Shown: in pieces, positions 1-6,733 of the stretch
Layout: every line of letters begins with the position of its first letter
Numbering within the stretch: the first letter of the stretch is position 1
From: JBBRSC01 sp038245795
GTDB lineage: Bacteria; Actinomycetota; Acidimicrobiia; Acidimicrobiales; Microtrichaceae
Length of the DNA: 10,215 nucleotides
Direction of reading: 5' to 3'
NCBI GenBank assembly: GCA_038245795.1
Contig: JBBRSC010000110.1
Span: 1 to 10,215, forward strand
Position numbers and translations under genes: made by a program
The notes under the pieces: model-generated
The model's input: the letters and a program-made list of their open reading frames with translations, nothing else
The model's database searches: none
What the model was told of the DNA's origin: nothing

Positions 1-868
1 GAACGGGTCGGGTGAAACGAAAGTCACGACCCGTTGCTTCGTCTTCGACAACAGCCAACCACAGCGCAGTCGTTCCGACCTTGAGGTACGTGGCCACCTC
101 GCTCATGTTGGCGTCGCCAACGATCACGTGGAGGCGGCGATACTTCTGCGCATCGGCGTGTGGTTCATCGCGGGTGTTGATGATCGGGCGCTTGAGGGTG
201 GTCTCGAGACCGACCTCCTCTTCAAAGAAGTCGGCCCGTTGGGTGATCTGGAACGGCACGTCATTGGTGCGCATGCCCGGTGCCTCGGAACCGACTTTGC
301 CGGCCCCCGTGAAAATCTGTCGAGTGACGAAATGAGCCGTTGCACCGACGACGATCCGACCGAACGGGATCGAGCGGGCCAGCAGGTAGTTCTCGTGGCA
401 GCCGTAGCTCTGTCCTTTGCCGTCAGAGTTGTTCTTGTAGACCACGATCTCCTGGCCGGGAGGAAGGACCTCGCGAGCGCCGTCCATTGAGCGGATCAGG
501 ATCTCCTCGCCCGCCCGGTCGTACATGAGCACCTGTCGAGCGTCGGCACATTCGGGTGTCGCCAATTCTGGATGCGCATGATCGACGTAGTACCGGCTGC
601 CGTTGGTGAGTACGGCATTCACCAAATGGGTCTCGACCTCGGGCGCGAAGCTGAGGTAGAGCGCCTCGCCACGAGCATCGTTGCCGGGAGATTCGTCCTC
701 GAAATCCCACCCGACGCGCCGTTTTCGTGCCGCCGCCGACGAGCCGGTCATTGCGGTCACGTATGCGTTGACGAGTGTCGATGACGCAGTGATGGGATTC
801 GATTCATCGGCCCCGCGGACGATGATCCCGTATTCGGTCTCGATGCCGCAGATCTTGGTGATGGCCAT
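1..868 (-). CDS. dop: Dop, Pup deamidase/depupylase (3' part outside the window)
   Basis: This is the N-terminal 289 residues of Dop, which deamidates the C-terminal Gln of Pup and removes Pup from conjugated proteins in the cytoplasm. The family is related to glutamine synthetase and is usually about 500 residues, so a little over half is visible. The start contains GIETEYG (residues 8-14, with metal-binding Glu), and GWDFEDESPGNDARG (53-67) is the loop that separates Dop from the ligase PafA. YVDHAHPE (94-101) carries the Asp (D96) that corresponds to the Dop catalytic Asp. YKNNSDGKGQSYGCHENYL and RPIINTRDEPHAD are further family signatures. The ATG at 868 gives the conserved MAITKICGIETEYG start and has AGGG about 7 bases upstream. 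The gene sits 22 bases downstream of a GH43-like fragment and downstream of mpa. The frame is open to base 1, and pup/prcBA are expected next. Confidence 0.96.
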   Translation of the reverse strand, partial: MAITKICGIETEYGIIVRGADESNPITASSTLVNAYVTAMTGSSAAARKRRVGWDFEDESPGNDARGEALYLSFAPEVETHLVNAVLTNGSRYYVDHAHPELATPECADARQVLMYDRAGEEILIRSMDGAREVLPPGQEIVVYKNNSDGKGQSYGCHENYLLARSIPFGRIVVGATAHFVTRQIFTGAGKVGSEAPGMRTNDVPFQITQRADFFEEEVGLETTLKRPIINTRDEPHADAQKYRRLHVIVGDANMSEVATYLKVGTTALWLAVVEDEATGRDFRFTRPV

Positions 869-890
869 GAGCGGACCCTACCGCCGGTCG

Positions 891-1349
891 TCAGAGCAGC
901 CGGGGCCAGGGGTCGAATGCCACCTTGCGGATGTGGGTTCCTCGACACGTCCAGCACAACGCCAAAGCCGGATAGGTGTGGAATGCAACACGCGGTTGGC
1001 CGTCGGCTCCGGCGAAGAATGAGAGTCCACCCGGCCCGGCTCGATCACCAATCGAGGACAACCAAGGTCCGGTCGGCGACGACGAACAGGGACCGGTCGG
1101 CGTGGAACAGCGAGCGATACCCGTTTGGTAGCCGGCCTCCTGCCATTTGCCGGCGGAATAGGCGAGGACGTAGTCCTTCCCGTCCAAGTACATCGACGGG
1201 TTCTCCAAGAACCAATGCTCCCATGGTTGCTTCCGAGCCAGGAGGTCAATCACACCTGATGCAGCGTTGCCGGCGTATCCCACCGGAATCCGGCGACCAT
1301 CGGTTGACTCGCTGACCAGGCGACCCGCACCACGCTCGACGTTCCGCAA
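891..1349 (-). CDS. GH43-like glycoside hydrolase C-terminal fragment, possibly a pseudogene
   Basis: This 152-residue open frame resembles the last blades of the five-bladed propeller of glycoside hydrolase family 43 (arabinanase/xylosidase type). The shared pattern is PWEHWFLENPSM (42-53), then YVLAYSAGKW (60-69), GYQTGIARCSTPTGPC (73-88), GPGGLSFFAGADGQ (105-118) and VAFHTY (121-126). E49 lies where the general-acid Glu of the family usually is. The first blades with the catalytic Asp residues are absent, and the family is normally 300 or more residues, so it cannot be a complete enzyme. No signal peptide is seen. The first usable start is TTG at 1349. The same frame is open back to the mpa stop codon, 36 bases upstream. 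It lies between mpa and dop, which are usually adjacent. It may be a decayed remnant or a domain reused for something else; whether it is expressed is unknown. Similarity was judged by eye. Confidence 0.6.
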   Translation of the reverse strand: MRNVERGAGRLVSESTDGRRIPVGYAGNAASGVIDLLARKQPWEHWFLENPSMYLDGKDYVLAYSAGKWQEAGYQTGIARCSTPTGPCSSSPTGPWLSSIGDRAGPGGLSFFAGADGQPRVAFHTYPALALCWTCRGTHIRKVAFDPWPRLL

Positions 1350-1385
1350 GCCCCGCCAACGGCGCAGCGCGGGCAGAAGGGCGAC

Positions 1386-3176
1386 CTACAGGTACTGACC
1401 CGTTGCCGCTCGTTCGATGGCGCGACCGCCCATGGCGGTGTCCTCGGAGGTGCGGATGAGCGTTCGGATGTAGACGATCCGCTCGCCCTTCTTGCCCGAA
1501 ATCTTCGCCCAGTCGTCGGGATTGGTGGTGTTCGGCAGGTCCTCGTGCTCTTTGTACTCACGATGGATCGAGCTGATCAGATCCTGGGTCATGATCCCGC
1601 GGGTTCCACCTGCCAACTCACGCTTGATGGCCAGCTTTTTCGCTCTTCGCACGATGTTCTCGATCATGGCACCCGAACTGAAGTCCTTGAAGTACAGGAT
1701 CTCCTTGTCGCCACCCTGATACGTCACCTCGAGGAACTCATTCGCCTCGTCGGTTCGGTACATCTCCTCGACCGTGCGCTCGATCATTGCCTGGCAAGCC
1801 TTGAAACCGTCTCCACCACCGAGCGACTCGACCTCATCAGGGTCGAGGGGCAGTCCTGGCTCCAGATACTGGGTGAAGATCTGCGCCGCCGAAAATTCAT
1901 CAGGTCGGTTGATCTTGATCTTCACGTCCAGTAGACCCGGCCGAAGGATGGCCGGATCGATCAGGTCCTCCCGGTTCGAGGCTCCGATCACGATCACGTT
2001 CTTGAGCGTCTCGACACCATCGATCTCAGCCAACAGCTGCGGCACGATGGTCGATTCCATGTCGGAGCTGATGCCCGTTCCACGGGTTCGGAACAGCGAC
2101 TCCATCTCGTCGAAGAAGATGATGACGGGCGTGCCGTCCTCCGACTTCTCGCGGGCCCGTTGGAAGATCAGCCGTATGTGCCGCTCGGTTTCGCCCACGT
2201 ATTTGTTGAGCAACTCCGGGCCCTTGATGTTCAGGAAGTACGAACGGCTGTCCTTGCCGGTCACCTCCGACACCTTCTTCGCCAAGCTGTTTGCGACTGC
2301 CTTGGCGATGAGCGTCTTGCCGCAACCGGGAGGCCCGTACAGCAGGATCCCCTTGGGTGCGGGCAGCTGATATTCGGCGAACAGGTGCTGATGCAGGAAC
2401 GGCAGTTCCACGGCGTCAGTGATCATCTCGATCTGTTCGTCCAGACCCCCGATGTCTGAATAGGAAATGTCCGGAACCTCTTCGAGCACCAGCTCGTTGG
2501 CCTCAGGTCGATCCAACTTTTCAAGGAGCACCCCGGAACGACCATCCATCAACAACGTGTCCCCGGCCTTGATCTTCTGGAGTTGCAACACCTCCGACAG
2601 CTCCGCAACCCGCTCCTCGTCCGCGCGACCGACCACCAACGCTCGTGCGCGATCGGGTAACACTTCCTTGAGCGTGACAACCTCTCCGGAGCTCTCCGGA
2701 TCGCGAACCATGACCACGTTGAAACTCTCGTTGAGCACCGCTTCCTGGCCACGATGCAACGACTCCGGGTCGATGTTCGGGCTCAGCTCCACCCGCATCT
2801 TGCGACCGCTCGAGACAATGTCGACTGTTCCGTCGTCATTGCGTCCCAGCAACGTCGCATACGCCGCCGGGGGCTGGGTCAGCTTGTCAACCTCGTCGCG
2901 CAGCGCAGTGATGTGATCACGCGCCTCACGCAGCGTGTAGGTCAGCTTCTCGTTCTGACTCACCGCCTGGGCCAGTTGGCCTTTGGTCTCCAACAACCGC
3001 TCCTCGAGGGTGCGAACCCGCTTGGGCGCGTCCTGCAAACGCCGGAGGAGCACTGAGATCTCGTCCTCGAGGGCTCCGACCTGGTCCCTCATTGAGGTCA
3101 TCTCGGTCGCCTCGTCGATGTCTGACTCAGCGCTGTCGTTGCCGTTGCTGTCACGATCGTTTGTTGACTCCGCCAT
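1386..3176 (-). CDS. mpa: Mpa/ARC, proteasome-associated AAA ATPase
   Basis: This is the 596-residue ring ATPase (Mpa in mycobacteria, ARC elsewhere) that binds Pup, unfolds pupylated proteins and feeds them into the 20S proteasome. An acidic N-terminus is followed by a coiled coil for Pup binding (about 28-100), tandem OB-fold region (about 102-235) and the AAA module. The AAA module has Walker A GPPGCGKT (281-288), pore loop KYVG (325-328), Walker B IIFFDEME (352-359) and sensor 1 IGASN (397-401). The C-terminus ends in GQYL, the tail that docks in the proteasome alpha ring. The length is close to the family's usual 580-610. Unusually, the ring-contact motif reads LRPGLLD (411-417) where the mycobacterial protein has LRPGRLD, so the second arginine is Leu (L415). 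The ATG at 3176 has a perfect AGGAGG 6 bases upstream. The gene is divergent from the ferredoxin gene and upstream of a GH43-like fragment and dop. Confidence 0.97.
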   Translation of the reverse strand: MAESTNDRDSNGNDSAESDIDEATEMTSMRDQVGALEDEISVLLRRLQDAPKRVRTLEERLLETKGQLAQAVSQNEKLTYTLREARDHITALRDEVDKLTQPPAAYATLLGRNDDGTVDIVSSGRKMRVELSPNIDPESLHRGQEAVLNESFNVVMVRDPESSGEVVTLKEVLPDRARALVVGRADEERVAELSEVLQLQKIKAGDTLLMDGRSGVLLEKLDRPEANELVLEEVPDISYSDIGGLDEQIEMITDAVELPFLHQHLFAEYQLPAPKGILLYGPPGCGKTLIAKAVANSLAKKVSEVTGKDSRSYFLNIKGPELLNKYVGETERHIRLIFQRAREKSEDGTPVIIFFDEMESLFRTRGTGISSDMESTIVPQLLAEIDGVETLKNVIVIGASNREDLIDPAILRPGLLDVKIKINRPDEFSAAQIFTQYLEPGLPLDPDEVESLGGGDGFKACQAMIERTVEEMYRTDEANEFLEVTYQGGDKEILYFKDFSSGAMIENIVRRAKKLAIKRELAGGTRGIMTQDLISSIHREYKEHEDLPNTTNPDDWAKISGKKGERIVYIRTLIRTSEDTAMGGRAIERAATGQYL

Positions 3177-3182
3177 GGGGTG

Positions 3183-3188
3183 CCTCCT
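3183..3188 (-). promoter_or_regulatory. Strong ribosome binding site of mpa
   Basis: The plus strand reads CCTCCT, which is AGGAGG on the coding strand, 6 bases before the mpa ATG. This is a full Shine-Dalgarno match and fixes the start at 3176. Confidence 0.8.
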
Positions 3189-3293
3189 CGGGGTCTGGTT
3201 CGGAAGCTAACACCGGCCTGTGTCGAAACGGTGCGCACGAGATGACGTGTCTGTTACGTGCTGCACCGGTGGGACGTGAGCTGTCGACGTTGG

Positions 3294-3306
3294 CGAACCT
3301 GGTTCG
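3294..3306. promoter_or_regulatory. 13-base palindrome, candidate operator in the mpa/ferredoxin divergent region
   Basis: CGAACC-T-GGTTCG is a perfect inverted repeat with a one-base centre, in the non-coding stretch between the divergent starts of mpa (3176) and the ferredoxin gene (3459). It resembles the actinobacterial LexA box (GAAC-N4-GTTC) but has a 3-base spacer, so LexA binding is doubtful. A dimeric repressor site is the natural reading. No other gene-sized feature lies in 3177-3458. Confidence 0.35.
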
Positions 3307-3371
3307 TCTCGGTCGGTCAGCGCGCCTGAGAATCCAGTTCCACGATTGTCGGGTTCCAATCAGGCCGTGCC

Positions 3372-3377
3372 TAGAAT
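3372..3377 (+). promoter_or_regulatory. Candidate -10 element for the ferredoxin gene
   Basis: TAGAAT at this position matches four of six bases of the sigma-70-type -10 consensus and would give a leader of roughly 75 bases. The best -35-like hexamer upstream (TTGTCG, 3346-3351) is 20 bases away, which is longer than the usual 16-18, so the assignment is weak. On the minus strand no convincing promoter for mpa was found in the same interval; the nearest -10-like string is TAGCTT (3209-3204). Confidence 0.25.
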
Positions 3378-3458
3378 GGAGTTCAGGCGGTGCTGTTGCC
3401 CGCTTCTGTTAGAGCCCCCAACCGCCCGACAGGGCACGAGCAAGGCAGGTATGCCCCC

Positions 3459-3704
3459 ATGGCAATGAAGGTCTGGATCGACCAGGATCTGTGCACCGGC
3501 GACGGTCTCTGTGAGGAGATCTCACCGAACGTCTTCACACTCCTCGACGACGGACTCGCTTATGTGAAGGAGGGCGCAAAGGTCTTCTCCGATCCGGGTG
3601 GCCCCGAGGGTCTTGCGAACATCCCCGACGGGGAACTCGAAGGCGTGATCGAGTCGGCGGACGAATGTCCCGGCGAGTGCATCTTCATCGAGATGGACGA
3701 ATAG
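3459..3704 (+). CDS. Small single-cluster ferredoxin
   Basis: This 81-residue cytoplasmic electron carrier has the ligand pattern C12-x2-D15-x2-C18 near the N-terminus and C70-P near the C-terminus. In the CxxDxxC...CP type the Asp takes the place of the second Cys, so a [3Fe-4S] or Asp-ligated [4Fe-4S] cluster is expected. A further Cys (C74, in CPGEC) is present. ISPNVFTLLDDGLAYV (21-36) is the typical middle of these actinobacterial ferredoxins. The ATG at 3459 has AGGCAGG upstream; the frame is open to 3390, but that extension has no ferredoxin character. The second ATG, at 3465, is also possible. It is the only plus-strand gene here, divergent from mpa and convergent with marP. The electron partner cannot be told from the context. 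Confidence 0.92.
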   Translation: MAMKVWIDQDLCTGDGLCEEISPNVFTLLDDGLAYVKEGAKVFSDPGGPEGLANIPDGELEGVIESADECPGECIFIEMDE

Positions 3705-3746
3705 TCCATTCTCGGACCGGTCCCACTTCGGGGCAACCATCAACTC

Positions 3747-3776
3747 ACGATGGCCTCGCTCCGGCGGGGCCATCGT
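3747..3776. terminator. Hairpin between convergent ferredoxin and marP genes
   Basis: ACGATGGCC (3747-3755) pairs perfectly with GGCCATCGT (3768-3776). On the plus-strand RNA the helix continues through a U-G pair (3756/3767) and CGC/GCG (3757-3759/3764-3766). It is closed by a UCCG loop (3760-3763), a UNCG-type tetraloop on a C-G pair. There is no T-tract on either side, so this would be a GC-type terminator, probably acting in both directions. It starts 42 bases after the ferredoxin stop codon. Confidence 0.65.
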
Positions 3777-3781
3777 CGCGT

Positions 3782-3815
3782 CCGGGCGTGTCAGGGGTGA
3801 GGCCGCGACGCCCGG
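3782..3815 (-). terminator. Second hairpin directly downstream of marP
   Basis: CCGGGCGT (3782-3789) and ACGCCCGG (3808-3815) form an 8-base GC-rich stem around an 18-base loop. It begins 5 bases after the marP stop codon as read on the minus strand. No T-run follows. Together with the hairpin at 3747-3776 it likely ends the long minus-strand operon. Confidence 0.5.
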
Positions 3816-3820
3816 CGGAG

Positions 3821-4993
3821 CTAGCCCGTGCAGTTGCTCGTCGACACGGGTTGACGTGACGCCGCTGCCGTGATGATCGTTCGAACATCGGCGGTAACGA
3901 TGGCGTAGGCAGTACCAGGTCGGTCCGGTGCAATCGCGAATGCGAGCCCGGCGACGCGACCATTGGTGGTGATCAACGGCCCTCCGCTGTCACCGGGAGC
4001 CAATTGAGCCCCGAGCACCAGGATCCGGCGTTGGACCGTGACATTGTCGTAGATGTCGCGACCATTGGCGTTGATTCGATCTGCCACACGGAACGGATTC
4101 ACCGTCAGGTTGCCACCCCCGGGATACCCGAGGACCGACCCCACGTCGCCCGTCTGTGCGTCGGTAAGTGGAAGCGCCGGGACCCCGATATCTGGCACCG
4201 AGATCGCGGCCAGGTCGTTCAACGGATCGAAGGCGACGACCTTGCCGGATCGTCGTCGCCCCGTCGTGTCCTCGACCTGGACCGAGCCGGTTCCCGCGAC
4301 GACGTGGGCGTTGGTGACGATCAGGTCCTGGCCTGCGACGAAGCCGGTCCCGGACTGGATCAGCCCACACGCTGGTCCGACGATTTTGAAGGTCGACTGT
4401 TCGGCCGACCGGAGCACTTCACCGACCACTGGCGAGTCGGCTGGTGGAGGCTCGGCGGTCGGGCTGCGCGTGAAGTCATCGAAGACCTTGGGAAGTCGAT
4501 TCACCCCGAGTGACTCGGCGAGGCCACCGAACGCGGAGGGTGGCGACCCGAGATTGTCGCTGATCGCGGACGCCACCGACGATGTCCGCGCCTGTTCCGC
4601 TGGCCAACCCGAGACGTTCGCCATCGTCGGCACGAGGACCCAGATGCCGAACGTGAGTCCCACCAAGCCGAGGATCGAGCCGAGTGCCTGATCAGCTTTC
4701 CCGAGATTCATCCGGGCGAGCCCCCGGCGAAGGCGCACCCCGAGCCGTCCGCCGAGGATCTGGCCGACAACACCACAACCAATGACCACGATGCCAGCGG
4801 TGATGAGCGCTCCGTGATCACCGTCCCACGCCGCCGTCCGGGCACCGATTAACCGCGGCAACAGCAACGTTCCGATCCACGCACCGCCGAGAAACCCAGC
4901 CCACGAGAGGATCCGCCTCGAGAAACCCGTGAGCCAGCCACCGACGCAGGCAAAGACCGCCAAAACCGCGAAGAGCCAGTCCAGGCCGTTCAC
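3821..4993 (-). CDS. marP: MarP-like membrane serine protease (CvpA-type membrane part plus trypsin-like domain)
   Basis: This 390-residue protein has a CvpA/colicin-V-production-like N-terminal membrane part (hydrophobic stretches about 5-22, 28-46, 62-80 and 104-122) and an extracytoplasmic chymotrypsin-fold protease. The triad is visible as H230 in TNAHVV, D260 in DPLNDLAAI and S336 in GDSGGP. Cys209 (PACG) and Cys388 (three residues before the end) match the pair that forms the regulatory disulfide in Mycobacterium tuberculosis MarP, where the protease gives acid and oxidative resistance and acts on a peptidoglycan hydrolase. Triad spacing and total length agree with that protein. The start is GTG at 4993, only 4 bases after the trmI stop codon, so translation is probably coupled. 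It is the last gene of the operon, followed by two hairpins. An extracellular stress role is inferred from the family. Confidence 0.92.
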   Translation of the reverse strand: MNGLDWLFAVLAVFACVGGWLTGFSRRILSWAGFLGGAWIGTLLLPRLIGARTAAWDGDHGALITAGIVVIGCGVVGQILGGRLGVRLRRGLARMNLGKADQALGSILGLVGLTFGIWVLVPTMANVSGWPAEQARTSSVASAISDNLGSPPSAFGGLAESLGVNRLPKVFDDFTRSPTAEPPPADSPVVGEVLRSAEQSTFKIVGPACGLIQSGTGFVAGQDLIVTNAHVVAGTGSVQVEDTTGRRRSGKVVAFDPLNDLAAISVPDIGVPALPLTDAQTGDVGSVLGYPGGGNLTVNPFRVADRINANGRDIYDNVTVQRRILVLGAQLAPGDSGGPLITTNGRVAGLAFAIAPDRPGTAYAIVTADVRTIITAAASRQPVSTSNCTG

Positions 4994-4997
4994 CCGG

Positions 4998-5789
4998 TCA
5001 GCTCCCGCGGCGCGCCGTCGTCAGGAACCCCGTGTGGCCGACCATCCGATGATCCGGACGGACCGCTTGGCCTTCGATGTACCAACCCCGGTTCATCACC
5101 TCGATCGTCTCGGCCATGACGAAGCCGTGGGCCGCAAGAGAATCCCGGAACTGGGTCACCTGAGTGATCGACGGCGAATAGCCGAGAATGATCCCGCCCG
5201 GCCGCAGAGCCACCGCGGCATGCGGAGCGACCTGCCACGGTTCCGGTAGGTCGAGCACCACACGATCCATGCCACGCTCATCGATTCCTTCGTAGCAGTC
5301 GCGAAGTTCGACGCGGTACTTGGACATCGCGTCAGCGCCAAGGAACCGTTCGACGTTGATCTGCGCACGATTCGCGAACTCTTCGCGAATCTCGTAGCCG
5401 ATGATGTCGGCTCCGCACCGGAGCATCGCCATCGAGAGTGCCCCCGAACCGACACCCGACTCGAGCACCTTCATGCCGGGACCGATGTCGGCCAGCATCA
5501 GAATGGGGCCGAGATCCTTCGGATAGATGACCTGCGCGCCTCGCGGCATCTTGAAAACAAAATCTGACAGGGTCGGTCGGAACACCCGGTAGTTGGCACC
5601 GCGGGTCGACGCGACGGTTGAGCCCTCGGTGCATCCCACGATCTCGGAGTGGCTGACGTAACCAGCGTGGGAGTGGAACTCACGATCGGGCTCAAGCGTG
5701 ATCAGGTAGCGGCGATCCTTGTTGTCGAGCAGCATCACGAGTTCGCCCCACCCAACGATTCCCCGATCGGCGTCTTCGTCATCGGTCAT
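4998..5789 (-). CDS. trmI: TrmI, tRNA (adenine-58-N1)-methyltransferase
   Basis: This 263-residue SAM-dependent enzyme makes m1A at position 58 in the tRNA T-loop and normally acts as a tetramer. An N-terminal beta domain is followed by the Rossmann methyltransferase domain. Motif I is VLESGVGSGA (108-117), YEIREEFANRA (132-142) binds the SAM ribose, and VLDLPEPW (178-185) has the conserved Asp180 of the active site. The C-terminal MNRGWYIEGQAVRPDHRM and VGHTGFL (249-255 region) are standard for the actinobacterial enzyme. The ATG at 5789 overlaps the stop codon of the upstream thiolase gene as ATGA. A longer frame from GTG 5897 would overlap that gene by over 100 bases and adds no family sequence. 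It lies upstream of marP by 4 bases. Confidence 0.95.
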   Translation of the reverse strand: MTDDEDADRGIVGWGELVMLLDNKDRRYLITLEPDREFHSHAGYVSHSEIVGCTEGSTVASTRGANYRVFRPTLSDFVFKMPRGAQVIYPKDLGPILMLADIGPGMKVLESGVGSGALSMAMLRCGADIIGYEIREEFANRAQINVERFLGADAMSKYRVELRDCYEGIDERGMDRVVLDLPEPWQVAPHAAVALRPGGIILGYSPSITQVTQFRDSLAAHGFVMAETIEVMNRGWYIEGQAVRPDHRMVGHTGFLTTARRGS

Positions 5790-6733
5790 GGTGTTGCTTT
5801 CGTTCGATCTGAGCGGGACCGTAGCTCCACCGATTGTGTGGCCCGGTCGGTGAGGCGGCAGAACGCGCACGTTCCGGCGGTTGTCGGCGAGCCACAACGC
5901 TCACAGGCGCTGAGCTCCCCGCGACCGGTGACCTCATCCGAACTGAAGGCCGGTGCCGCGCGATCGAGGAAGCCAAAATAGAACGCCGCTTTGGCGCCAG
6001 GGGATTGTGCCTCGAGTTGATTGAGGAGATCTTTATACCCGAGGTGTTTGTTACCGGCGGCCATTGGGCACTCGTCGACGATGTAGTCGATCCCGGAGAT
6101 CACGCAGTAGGCAGCCATCTCTCGCTCTGACAGGCGAACGAGCGGTTTGATCTTGCGAGGGAACCCGTTGCCAGCCGGGAGTACCGGCGCCTGACGGCCC
6201 AGGTACTCGGTGGCCCAACGGATTACGTTGCCGTAGAGCACCGCCGCCTCGTCGTCGAGGTTGTGACCGGTGACCAACACGTCGTAGCCGTGCTCCAGCG
6301 CAACCCGATCGAACTCGTGGCGCTTGGTCATCCCGCAGGCGCTACACGGCGCTCGACGCGCCGCCTTGGACCCCGACGGAATATCGAAGCCGTACGACTC
6401 CGGAACGTCGACCTCATGCAGGAGCGCGCCGCGGCGCTCGGCAAACGCGCGGGCGTAGTCGCCGGAAGTATCGCTGTAGTCGCCGATACCCAGACCGATG
6501 TAGAGACCGTCGGCCTGATAGCCGAGGTCCAGCAGGATGTCCCAGATCGCGAGGCTGTCCTTGCCGCCGGAGACGGCCACCAACAACCGATCCTCGGGCT
6601 GGCACATGTCGAAATCCTTGATGGCCCGCTCCACCTGATCGCGGCAGAGTCTCGTGAAGTGCTCCGCGCAGAAGTTGGCGTTGTGGCGACGAACGTCGAT
6701 CACCGCCGGCTCCCGGCACACCGTGCACTTCAT
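5786..6733 (-). CDS. ttuA: TtuA/Ncs6-family tRNA 2-thiolation enzyme
   Basis: This 315-residue enzyme is an ATP-pyrophosphatase of the TtuA/Ncs6 group, which adenylates the C2 carbonyl of a tRNA uridine and replaces the oxygen with sulfur. Its parts in order are an N-terminal zinc site C3-x2-C6...C22-x2-H25, the PP-loop SGGKDS (55-60), the iron-sulfur site C130-x2-C133 in RAPCSACGMTKR with C222 in DECPMA, GHNLDDEA (156-163), and a C-terminal zinc site C277-x2-C280...C289-x2-C292. The three cluster cysteines fall at the residue numbers I recall for Thermus TtuA. The upstream gene encodes a TtuB-like sulfur carrier and the downstream gene is trmI; both junctions are ATGA overlaps. That makes T54 thiolation in the T-loop the most likely reaction, although a U34 role as in archaeal relatives cannot be excluded by sequence alone. 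Confidence 0.9.
   Translation of the reverse strand: MKCTVCREPAVIDVRRHNANFCAEHFTRLCRDQVERAIKDFDMCQPEDRLLVAVSGGKDSLAIWDILLDLGYQADGLYIGLGIGDYSDTSGDYARAFAERRGALLHEVDVPESYGFDIPSGSKAARRAPCSACGMTKRHEFDRVALEHGYDVLVTGHNLDDEAAVLYGNVIRWATEYLGRQAPVLPAGNGFPRKIKPLVRLSEREMAAYCVISGIDYIVDECPMAAGNKHLGYKDLLNQLEAQSPGAKAAFYFGFLDRAAPAFSSDEVTGRGELSACERCGSPTTAGTCAFCRLTDRATQSVELRSRSDRTKATP

Noticed and set aside
1545..2916. Several plus-strand frames of 99-198 codons opposite mpa
   Set aside because: All lie antisense to the well-supported mpa gene and show no domain or ribosome binding site of their own.
3390..3704. Ferredoxin start at an upstream TTG (3390)
   Set aside because: The 23 added residues do not look like ferredoxin, and ATG 3459 begins the conserved MAMKVWIDQDLC sequence.
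4998..5897. Longer trmI starting at GTG 5897
   Set aside because: The extra 36 residues overlap the thiolase gene by over 100 bases and lack family similarity. ATG 5789 gives the usual N-terminus and an ATGA overlap.
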